Of a stretch of DNA of 6,398 nt, positions 1 through 5,752 are shown piece after piece. How positions within the stretch are numbered: position 1 is the stretch's first letter; every line of letters starts with the position of its first letter. A program made the translations under genes and the position numbers. The notes below the pieces were generated by a model that saw only the letters and a list, made by a program, of their open reading frames with translations, did not search any database and was not told the origin of the DNA. Source of the stretch: B21-G16 sp003644825 [NCBI: Candidatus Zhuqueibacterota bacterium] (GTDB lineage Bacteria > SM23-31 > B21-G16); assembly GCA_003644825.1 (NCBI GenBank), contig QNDJ01000106.1:1-6398 (forward strand). Reading direction: 5' to 3'.

Positions 1-1
1 A

Positions 2-313
2 AATGACAGAGAATTTGCCCGTAGATTTGTTAATAATTTTATGAATAAAAAACCGTCAGGAAGAAAACTTGTAAGTTTCGAGCTGAGGAAAAGAGGAATT
101 TCTGAACAGATAATAGAAGAAGAACTTGATTCTTTTTTTAGTAAGATAGATGAAAAAGAACTGGCATATAGAGCACTGAAAAAAAAGTTGAAGTCATTGA
201 CCAATTTTTCAATAAATGGTAGAAAGAAAAAAGTTTCCGATTTTCTATTCAGAAGAGGATTTAGCTGGGAAATAATAGACGAGGTAATAAAGGACACAAT
301 ATTGGAAGATTGA
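2..313 (+). CDS. recX: Regulatory protein RecX, 3' part (5' end outside the window)
   Basis: RecX binds RecA filaments and modulates (usually inhibits) recombination and the SOS response in the cytoplasm. The reading frame is open from base 2 and starts mid-protein; 103 codons remain. The first residues, NDREFARRFVNNF followed by KKPSGRKLVSFELRKRGI, match the central RecX helical repeat (D-x-x-F-A...G-x-x-x-L...E-L-x-x-K/R-G-I). The second part, AYRALKKKL followed by GRKKKVSDFLFRRGFSWEII, is the third, C-terminal repeat. An internal ATG at 41 lies in the middle of a conserved repeat and is not the true start. The stop at 311-313 lies 23 nt before the preferred alaS start, or overlaps an alternative TTG start at 310. 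The recX-alaS order is widespread and usually follows recA, so recA is expected upstream (inference). Family assignment is confident despite the truncation. Confidence 0.88.
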   Translation, partial: NDREFARRFVNNFMNKKPSGRKLVSFELRKRGISEQIIEEELDSFFSKIDEKELAYRALKKKLKSLTNFSINGRKKKVSDFLFRRGFSWEIIDEVIKDTILED

Positions 314-323
314 AAGGAAAGGG
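313..323 (+). promoter_or_regulatory. Purine-rich ribosome binding site for alaS
   Basis: AAAGGAAAGGG lies just after the recX stop codon. It is the best Shine-Dalgarno-like stretch near the alaS start and supports the TTG at 337, although the spacing of about 13 nt is longer than ideal. If translation began at TTG 310 instead, this stretch would be read as a Lys/Gly-rich leader (KGKGKKEK), which is not typical of the AlaRS N-terminus. Confidence 0.45.
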
Positions 324-336
324 AAAAAAAGAAAAA

Positions 337-2991
337 TTGAAATCGATACAGATACGAAATGACTTTATTAAATTTTTTGAAGACAGGGGGCATAAGCATG
401 TTCCTGGTGTTTCTGTTGTTCCTGTAGATGACCCCACCCTTATGTTCACCAATGCTGGTATGAATCAATTTAAAGATGTATTTCTTGGGGAAAGTAAAAG
501 AGACTACACACGAGCGGTGAACCTGCAGAAATGCATAAGGGTAAGTGGAAAACATAATGACCTTGAAGAAGTTGGTAAGGATACAATGCATCATACATTT
601 TTTGAGATGATGGGTAACTGGTCTTTTGGAGATTATTATAAAAAGGAAGCTATTAGATGGGGCTGGGAATTACTTACGGATGTCTGGGAACTCCCCAAGG
701 AGCAACTGTATGCTACTGTTTATCTTGATGACGATGAAGCCGAAGAATTATGGAAAAAGGTTACAGATATTAACCCCTCACATATAAGCAGGTTCGGGAA
801 AGAAGATAATTTCTGGGAGATGGGTGATATTGGACCCTGTGGTCCGTGTTCAGAGATTCATCTTGACAGGGGTGAACATCTCAGTTGTGGGCCTGAATGT
901 GGTGTGAACTGCCCCTGTGGGCGTTTCATTGAAATATGGAACCTTGTATTTATTCAATACAATAGAGATTCTAATGGAAAATTACATGAATTACCGGAAA
1001 AACATGTTGATACCGGTATGGGATTTGAAAGGATTACAGCCATCCTGCAGAATAAAATTTCAAATTATGATACTGATATTTTTCAACCTATAATTGAGAG
1101 AATTGAAGAGCTTACTGGAAAAATATACAAAGAATATGGAGAAAAAGAAAAGGAATCAGTTGCATTCAGGGTATTAGCTGACCATATACGAGCCCTGACC
1201 TTTGCCATTACCGATGGTGCTTTACCTTCCAACGAGGGAAGAGGGTATGTTCTAAGAAGAATTCTAAGAAGGGCAGTACGATTTGGTAGAAATCTGGATA
1301 TGCGTGAACCATTTATTTATAAACTTACATCTTCTGTTGTTGATTCTCTGGGGAATGTTTATACCGAGCTCAAAGAAAGGTGTGATTATGTGGCAAAGGT
1401 AATAAAAGGTGAAGAAGAAAGCTTTGAAGAAACAATTGACAGGGGCATAGATTTCTTTGAAACAGAATCAAAAAAAGCTTTAAAAAGAAAAAGCAAAATA
1501 TTCAGTGGTAAAAGTGCTTTTTACCTTCACGATACCCTCGGTTTTCCTGTGGACCTTACCCAGCTTATGGCTAGGGAAAAGGGTCTCTCGGTCGATATAA
1601 AAGAGTTTCAGAGGTTGATGAAAGAACAGAAGAAAAGGTCAAAAGCTCATTCAGTAAAGGTTTACGATGAAGTGAAGGTATTTGATAAAGAGGTTAAAAT
1701 ACCTGAACAGACGATATTTCTTGATGATTCAATAAAGCTGGAAACAAAAATATACAGCCTCTTTGATGTGGATGATAAACCTGTAAATGTAGTTAAAAAA
1801 GGGGATAAGGTGAAGATATTTCTTGAGGAGACACCCTTTTATGCGGAGTCAGGTGGGCAGGTTGGCGATACAGGTTATATCATTGAGAAAGATGGTAAAG
1901 GTAAAGTAAGAATAGATGATACCCGGAGATTCGGAGAAAAAAGAGTTATTCACATAGGTGAAGTAATTGAGGGTGAAATTGAAGAAGGAATGAATGTTAC
2001 AGCTATTATTGATTATGAAAGAAGATTGAACACAATGAGAAATCATACTGCTACTCACCTGTTACATAAGGCTTTAAGGGAAGTTCTCGGGGAACATGTA
2101 AGGCAATCTGGTTCACTTGTTGCTCCTGATTATCTCAGGTTCGATTTTAATCATTTTAATAGGTTGAGCAGAAATGAAATTGACAAAGTTGAACAAAAAG
2201 TAAATGAATGGGTTCGTAGAAATATACCTGTCAGAGCAGAGAAAGATGTCCCTTTTAAAGAAGCTTTAAAGAGAGGAGCAATGGCTATTTTTGGGGAAAA
2301 GTATGGTGATAGAGTGAGAGTAATAGATATTGGGGGTCATTCTGTAGAATTATGTGGTGGAACTCATCTTCACAATACCGGTGAGATTGGTTATTTTCGA
2401 ATTGTATCCGAAGGGAGTGCTGCAAGTGGTATAAGGAGAATTATTGCGGTTACAGGTGAATATGCAGATAGTTTAATAAGAAAAGAAAAATATGAAATTC
2501 AGGAAGTTAGAGACCTGTTGATGGCAAAAGAAGGAGAATCACCTGCAAAATTGCAGAATTTACTTGAAGAAAAAAAAGAACTTGAAAAAAGGCTGGAAAA
2601 ATTTGAAAAAGAATCTGCTGTTTATTTTGTTAAGACGTTATTTGAAAAAGCCAGAAATATTAATGGAATAAAGGTTATATCGTCAAGGGTTGATTCAAAA
2701 AGTATGGAGTATTTGAAATATCTTGGTGATATTGTTAGGAGAGAGAGTGCTTCTGCTGTAGCTCTTTTCGGGACGGTAATTGAGAAGAAAGTTAATTTTG
2801 TTTGTGTTGTAGGAGATAATTTGATAAAAGAAAAGAAATTCAGAGCTGATGATTTAATTAAGAGTGTTGCAAAAATTGCTGGTGGTGGCGGCGGGGGAAA
2901 AGCTCATCTTGCTACGGCAGGCGGAAAATTCGTTGATAAATTAAATGAAGCTTTAGGTAGTATATTCAAAATTGTAGAGGATAGGCTTTAA
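337..2991 (+). CDS. alaS: Alanine--tRNA ligase (alanyl-tRNA synthetase)
   Basis: It charges tRNA-Ala with alanine and edits mischarged Ser/Gly-tRNA-Ala; cytoplasmic, essential. It has 884 residues from TTG 337, close to the 875 of E. coli. Class II catalytic domain: motif 1 region VPVDDPTLMFTNAGMNQFKD (about 28-47), motif 2 region around RAVNLQKCIRVSGKHNDLEE (59-78), DTGMGFERI (225-233) and motif 3 GRGYVLRRILRRA (301-313). The editing domain carries zinc ligands H570 and H574 (HTATH) and C673 and H677 (CGGTH), so editing looks intact. A coiled-coil stretch lies near 740-765, followed by the C-Ala/DHHA1 glycine loop GGGGGGK (849-855). A Cys-rich insertion sits in the catalytic domain (C184, C188, C192, C194, after CGPC at 168-171). 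TTG 337 gives the usual MKS-x-x-IR N-terminus; TTG 310, overlapping the recX stop, would add nine residues and is less likely. The next gene starts 3 nt downstream. No T-box leader is present. Confidence 0.97.
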   Translation: MKSIQIRNDFIKFFEDRGHKHVPGVSVVPVDDPTLMFTNAGMNQFKDVFLGESKRDYTRAVNLQKCIRVSGKHNDLEEVGKDTMHHTFFEMMGNWSFGDYYKKEAIRWGWELLTDVWELPKEQLYATVYLDDDEAEELWKKVTDINPSHISRFGKEDNFWEMGDIGPCGPCSEIHLDRGEHLSCGPECGVNCPCGRFIEIWNLVFIQYNRDSNGKLHELPEKHVDTGMGFERITAILQNKISNYDTDIFQPIIERIEELTGKIYKEYGEKEKESVAFRVLADHIRALTFAITDGALPSNEGRGYVLRRILRRAVRFGRNLDMREPFIYKLTSSVVDSLGNVYTELKERCDYVAKVIKGEEESFEETIDRGIDFFETESKKALKRKSKIFSGKSAFYLHDTLGFPVDLTQLMAREKGLSVDIKEFQRLMKEQKKRSKAHSVKVYDEVKVFDKEVKIPEQTIFLDDSIKLETKIYSLFDVDDKPVNVVKKGDKVKIFLEETPFYAESGGQVGDTGYIIEKDGKGKVRIDDTRRFGEKRVIHIGEVIEGEIEEGMNVTAIIDYERRLNTMRNHTATHLLHKALREVLGEHVRQSGSLVAPDYLRFDFNHFNRLSRNEIDKVEQKVNEWVRRNIPVRAEKDVPFKEALKRGAMAIFGEKYGDRVRVIDIGGHSVELCGGTHLHNTGEIGYFRIVSEGSAASGIRRIIAVTGEYADSLIRKEKYEIQEVRDLLMAKEGESPAKLQNLLEEKKELEKRLEKFEKESAVYFVKTLFEKARNINGIKVISSRVDSKSMEYLKYLGDIVRRESASAVALFGTVIEKKVNFVCVVGDNLIKEKKFRADDLIKSVAKIAGGGGGGKAHLATAGGKFVDKLNEALGSIFKIVEDRL
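2976..2985 (+). promoter_or_regulatory. Ribosome binding site for the GGGP synthase gene
   Basis: AGAGGATAGG inside the last codons of alaS contains GAGGA and AGG cores, 9-13 nt before TTG 2995. It supports this TTG as the start and suggests translational coupling to alaS. Confidence 0.45.
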
Positions 2992-2994
2992 AAA

Positions 2995-3741
2995 TTGGTA
3001 ATATTTAACAGATTATTAAAAACATCTACAGAGAAGGGAGCTGCCTTTCTTCTGTTGATTGACCCGGATAAAATTGAAAAAAAAGAGTTATCAAAGCTTA
3101 TTGTTGATGGTGTAAAGGGTGGTGTGGATGCATTTCTGGTAGGGTCAAGTTTTTTAATGAATAATTCAATTCACGATACCCTGAAACTAATAAAAAGTGA
3201 AACTGACCTTCCTGTGATATTATTCCCTGGAAGTGTTAATCAGGTGTCGAGATATGCTGATGCAATTCTTTATATATCTTTAATAAGTGGGAGGAATCCT
3301 GATTATTTATTTGGGTATCATGTAATAGCTGCTCCCCTGCTTAAAGAGATGGAACTTGAAGTAATTCCTACCGGATATATACTTATTGAATCAGAGAAGA
3401 TGAGTTCAATAGAATTTATAACCAATACAAAACCTATCCCCAGGAATAAAAAGGAACTGGTAATGGCACATGCCCTTGCTGCAGAGTATATGGGTATGAA
3501 ACTGATTTATCTTGAGGGGGGTAGTGGTGCAGAAATATCTGTTCCAGAAAATATTGTTTTGAGCGTGAAGGAGTATGTTTCAAGTCCTGTAATGGTTGGT
3601 GGAGGAATAAAAGCTCCTGAAATAGCAAGAAAAATAGTTGAATCTGGAGCTTCCTTTGTAGTTGTGGGGGATGCAATAGAGAAAAATAGAAATCTTTCAT
3701 TGATAGAAGAATTTGCAGATGCAGTACATATAAAATTATAG
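2995..3741 (+). CDS. Geranylgeranylglyceryl phosphate synthase family protein (GGGPS/PcrB, group II type)
   Basis: The family joins a polyprenyl diphosphate (geranylgeranyl-PP in group II) to sn-glycerol-1-phosphate, the first committed step of archaeal-type ether lipids, in a TIM-barrel fold at the cytoplasmic membrane face. The 248 residues show the family pattern: LLIDPDK (20-26, Mg/substrate Asp), LVGSS (48-52), ILFPGS (75-80), YISLISGRNPDYL (93-105), PTGYIL (125-130), YLEGGSGAE (172-180), VGGGI (201-205) and VVVGDAIE (222-229), the last two being the phosphate-binding loops. YLEGGSGA resembles the group II form (Bacteroidetes, many archaea) rather than the YLEYSG form of Firmicutes PcrB. 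The start is TTG 2995, 3 nt after alaS. No glycerol-1-phosphate dehydrogenase or UbiA-type DGGGP synthase is in the window, so the pathway cannot be completed here. Family is confident; exact prenyl chain length is inference. Confidence 0.92.
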   Translation: MVIFNRLLKTSTEKGAAFLLLIDPDKIEKKELSKLIVDGVKGGVDAFLVGSSFLMNNSIHDTLKLIKSETDLPVILFPGSVNQVSRYADAILYISLISGRNPDYLFGYHVIAAPLLKEMELEVIPTGYILIESEKMSSIEFITNTKPIPRNKKELVMAHALAAEYMGMKLIYLEGGSGAEISVPENIVLSVKEYVSSPVMVGGGIKAPEIARKIVESGASFVVVGDAIEKNRNLSLIEEFADAVHIKL

Positions 3742-3748
3742 ATTTATA

Positions 3749-4330
3749 ATGGAAAAGATTATTAAAAAAGAACTTGAAGAATCTTCAGATGTAATATCGA
3801 AAATATCGAGTATGTGTATTAATGAAATCAGGGAATCAGCTGAAGTTATTTCTCGGTGCCTGAAAAATGGTGGCAAAGTTTTATTATGTGGTAATGGAGG
3901 TAGTGCTGCTGATTCTCAACATATTGCAACTGAACTGGTAATTAGATTAACTTCTGAGCTCGATAGAAGGGCTCTACCGGCTATTGCTCTTACAACAAAT
4001 ACTTCTATTCTTACTGCAGGAGCAAATGACTATGGATTTGAGTATGTTTTTTCAAGACAGGTTGAGGCTTTTGGTAAGTCAGGTGATGTTTTGATAGGAA
4101 TAAGTACAAGTGGAAATTCTGAAAATGTTGTTAAGGCGATTATTGCTGCAAAAAAATCTGGCCTTTTTACCATTGGATTACTTGGCGGAAATGGTGGAAA
4201 GTTGAAAGAGATTGTTGACCTGAGTATTATTATTCCAAGTGATAGAACAACTCGAATTCAGGAAGGACACTGTGTTGTAGGACATATCCTGTGTAAGCTG
4301 ATTGAAAAGAAACTGTTCTGCGGGGTTTGA
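3749..4330 (+). CDS. gmhA: Phosphoheptose isomerase (D-sedoheptulose 7-phosphate isomerase)
   Basis: It converts sedoheptulose 7-phosphate to D-glycero-D-manno-heptose 7-phosphate, the first step to nucleotide-activated heptose for LPS core or surface glycans; cytoplasmic, tetramer in the family. The 193 residues match the family length (192 in E. coli). The SIS fold is clear: GGKVLLCGNGGSAADSQH (41-58), RRALPAIALTTNTSILTA (73-90), GDVLIGISTSGNSENV (112-127) and TTRIQEGHCVVGHI (167-180). Residues aligning with the E. coli catalytic set are present: E62 (for E65), Q171 (Q172) and H179 (H180). This favours GmhA over DiaA, a related non-enzymatic SIS protein. ATG 3749 is 7 nt after the preceding stop, and I see no Shine-Dalgarno site before it, so initiation may rely on coupling. 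The gene ends 2 nt before the next start. Other heptose-pathway genes are not in the window. Confidence 0.92.
   Translation: MEKIIKKELEESSDVISKISSMCINEIRESAEVISRCLKNGGKVLLCGNGGSAADSQHIATELVIRLTSELDRRALPAIALTTNTSILTAGANDYGFEYVFSRQVEAFGKSGDVLIGISTSGNSENVVKAIIAAKKSGLFTIGLLGGNGGKLKEIVDLSIIIPSDRTTRIQEGHCVVGHILCKLIEKKLFCGV
4322..4325 (+). promoter_or_regulatory. GGGG ribosome binding site deciding the phosphatase start
   Basis: A GGGG core in the last codons of gmhA lies 7 nt before ATG 4333. It favours this ATG over the in-frame TTG at 4327, which is only 1 nt from the GGGG and overlaps the gmhA stop. Confidence 0.4.
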
Positions 4331-4332
4331 TT

Positions 4333-5139
4333 ATGGAAACTGAAAAGGAAAAATTTCTTGAAGTAGCTTTTTATGCCGCTGAAGAAGCCGGTAAAATATT
4401 GATGAAAAATTATGGAAAAAAAACAAAAATTACTCTGAAAGGCGAAATTAATATTGTTACCGATGTTGACATCAAATCTGAAAAGAGTATTATTAACATT
4501 ATTAAAAGAGAGTATCCATCCCATAATTTTTTGTCTGAAGAATCTACAAGTGAAAAGGTTGAGTCAGAATATTTATGGATAATAGACCCTCTTGATGGAA
4601 CTACAAATTATTCTCACGCATACCCTCATTTTTGTGTTTCAATTGCTCTTGCGATTTCCAGTAAAGTGGAAATAGGCGTGGTATTTGACCCTGTAAGAAA
4701 AGAAAGGTTTCATTCAGTCAGGGGAAAAGGTGCTTTTTTAAATGGCAGATTAATTAAACCATCTCAGAATTCTTCTTTAAATAGTTCATTAATAGCAACA
4801 GGTTTTCCTTATGATTTAAGAGAAGATTCAAAGAATAACATTGCAATCCATGACCATCTTTTACTGAGGGCATTAGCTGTCAGGAGGAGTGGGTCTGCAG
4901 CCCTTGATTTATGCTATGTCGCTTCGGGAAGGCTTGATGGTTTCTGGGAATTAAAACTCTCACCCTGGGATGTTGCTGCTGGAGGATTGATTATTGAAGA
5001 AGCTGGTGGAAAAATTACAGATTTTTCTGACAGAGCTTATTCTATCTATACATCGGAGATTCTTGCGACAAATTCACTTATTCATGAGGAAATGAGACTG
5101 GAAATAATTTCTGCTTATGATAAATTTACGTATGAATGA
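4333..5139 (+). CDS. Inositol monophosphatase family protein
   Basis: A Mg-dependent, Li-sensitive-type sugar/inositol phosphate phosphatase of the IMPase (SuhB/HisN/CysQ-related) superfamily; cytoplasmic. The 268 residues match the family size. Metal-site motifs are in order: LSEE (67-70, metal Glu E70), DPLDGTTN (85-92, D85 and D88) and WDVAAG (212-217, D213). GYVV-type strands are replaced by EIGVVFDP, and RRSGSAALDLCYVASGRLDG lies before the WD motif as in true IMPases. This set resembles inositol-1-phosphatase/SuhB more than CysQ or fructose-bisphosphatase, but substrate cannot be read from sequence; histidinol phosphatase (HisN) or another sugar phosphatase is possible. It follows gmhA by 2 nt and is the last gene of the run. 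A role in heptose or lipid-headgroup metabolism is only suggested by position. No hairpin terminator follows. Confidence 0.9.
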   Translation: METEKEKFLEVAFYAAEEAGKILMKNYGKKTKITLKGEINIVTDVDIKSEKSIINIIKREYPSHNFLSEESTSEKVESEYLWIIDPLDGTTNYSHAYPHFCVSIALAISSKVEIGVVFDPVRKERFHSVRGKGAFLNGRLIKPSQNSSLNSSLIATGFPYDLREDSKNNIAIHDHLLLRALAVRRSGSAALDLCYVASGRLDGFWELKLSPWDVAAGGLIIEEAGGKITDFSDRAYSIYTSEILATNSLIHEEMRLEIISAYDKFTYE

Positions 5140-5170
5140 AAAATTTTTTTTAATTCTCTTAAGTGGAACA

Positions 5171-5198
5171 TTGAATTTTGGAATTAGTAAAATAAAAT
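5171..5198 (+). promoter_or_regulatory. Possible sigma70-type promoter for the lipoprotein gene
   Basis: TTGAAT (5171-5176) and TAAAAT (5193-5198) are separated by 16 nt, inside the 106-nt AT-rich gap between 5140 and 5245. The placement, about 50 nt before the start codon, is sensible. In DNA this AT-rich chance matches are frequent, so the call is tentative; no Bacteroidetes-type TAnnTTTG -7 box was seen. Three GAATT copies (5173, 5181, 5201) lie here without clear symmetry. Confidence 0.3.
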
Positions 5199-5234
5199 TA
5201 GAATTAATGAACCATAGTATAAAAATGCATATTT

Positions 5235-5240
5235 AGGAGG
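5235..5240 (+). promoter_or_regulatory. Consensus AGGAGG ribosome binding site
   Basis: A perfect AGGAGG lies 5 nt before ATG 5246, the strongest Shine-Dalgarno site in the window. It fixes the lipoprotein start and suggests high translation. It also shows that this organism uses Shine-Dalgarno initiation, unlike most Bacteroidetes. Confidence 0.85.
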
Positions 5241-5245
5241 AAAAT

Positions 5246-5662
5246 ATGATTTCAGTGAAAAATGTTGTGGTTATTCTTTTATTTGTTGGTTTATTATTCT
5301 TTTTCTGTGGTAAAAGCGAGAATACTCCTTTTACTGTTACGGGCACAGTTTATCTGAATAATCAACCTAAAGCTAATGTTGAGGTAGAATTTGGGGTTAA
5401 ATCTGCAGGTAATTATGCACCATCACCATGGAAAGAGAACATTAAAAAAACAAGCAGTGATGGCTCTTTTTCTTTTTCTACCACAGATTACGGATACCAG
5501 TGCAGGCTGCGGGTGAAAAATCCTATTACAGGTGATTGGGAAATAGGAAATGGAGAAAAAGGATATCTTTATTATGAAAATGGTAAAGGGAAAACAAAAA
5601 GCGGCGGTAAATGGACTCATGATTTCTACCTTACTGGTATGGATAAACCGACTCAAAAATAA
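5246..5662 (+). CDS. Putative lipoprotein with a carboxypeptidase-regulatory-like (beta-sandwich) domain
   Basis: A 138-residue exported protein of unknown function. The N-terminus has one Lys (K5), a hydrophobic core (7-20) and Cys21 (LLFFFCGKS), like a lipoprotein signal peptide with cleavage before C21. Phe at -1 departs from the usual Gly/Ala/Ser, so lipidation is probable rather than certain. Residues 29-49 (FTVTGTVYLNN...VEVEF) and TSSDGSFSFS (69-78) follow the pattern of carboxypeptidase regulatory-like/transthyretin-like domains, which are common in surface proteins ('V-x-G-x-V...G-x-P...V-x-V...D-G-x-F-x-F'). The C-terminal part is Gly/Lys/Tyr-rich (about 100-124). A second Cys lies at C86. 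The gene has a consensus ribosome binding site and its own upstream gap. It is followed by a hairpin and an outer-membrane barrel gene, so it may act at the cell surface with that protein (inference). Confidence 0.75.
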   Translation: MISVKNVVVILLFVGLLFFFCGKSENTPFTVTGTVYLNNQPKANVEVEFGVKSAGNYAPSPWKENIKKTSSDGSFSFSTTDYGYQCRLRVKNPITGDWEIGNGEKGYLYYENGKGKTKSGGKWTHDFYLTGMDKPTQK

Positions 5663-5706
5663 TGGGGTATGTTAAAAAAACGATTTTAAATATGTTTATA
5701 AATGCA

Positions 5707-5736
5707 AAACCCGCTTTTTGTTATAAAAGCGGGTTT
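5707..5736 (+). terminator. 12-bp perfect hairpin, probable (possibly leaky) intrinsic terminator
   Basis: AAACCCGCTTTT (5707-5718) pairs perfectly with AAAAGCGGGTTT (5725-5736) around a 6-nt loop (TGTTAT). The stem has a GC-rich core and lies 44 nt after the lipoprotein stop. The following tract, TTTGATTTATC counting the last stem bases, is only moderately T-rich, so termination may be incomplete. On the other strand the stem is followed by TTTTGCATTT, so a bidirectional role is possible. It sits just before the ribosome binding site of the barrel gene, where it could also act as an attenuator or an mRNA-stability element. Confidence 0.75.
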
Positions 5737-5744
5737 GATTTATC

Positions 5745-5748
5745 AGGA
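5745..5748 (+). promoter_or_regulatory. AGGA ribosome binding site deciding the barrel-protein start
   Basis: AGGA lies 4 nt before ATG 5753. It supports this ATG over the in-frame ATG at 5702, whose coding path would run through the terminator hairpin and place 17 extra residues before the signal peptide. Confidence 0.6.
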
Positions 5749-5752
5749 AAAT

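Noticed and set aside
310-340. T-box or other riboswitch controlling alaS
   Set aside because: There is no untranslated leader: alaS starts within 23 nt of the recX stop.
2568-2592. A-rich run in alaS as a programmed frameshift site
   Set aside because: The frame is continuous through it and the coiled-coil and C-Ala domain follow normally; long A runs are simply common in Lys/Glu-rich genes here.
3434-3700. Minus-strand open frame opposite the GGGP synthase gene
   Set aside because: The opposite strand codes for a well-conserved enzyme; the minus-strand product is low-complexity and matches nothing I recognise. The same applies to the other antisense frames at 261-452, 1849-2058, 4258-4524, 5423-5656 and 5798-5980.
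5139-5151. A5-T8 tract right after the phosphatase stop as a terminator
   Set aside because: There is no GC-containing stem before the T run; the A and T stretches could pair only weakly.
5150-5207. Inverted repeat TTAATTCT / AGAATTAA (5150-5157 and 5200-5207) around the possible promoter
   Set aside because: Eight bases with a 42-nt gap in very AT-rich DNA is expected by chance; no known operator shape.
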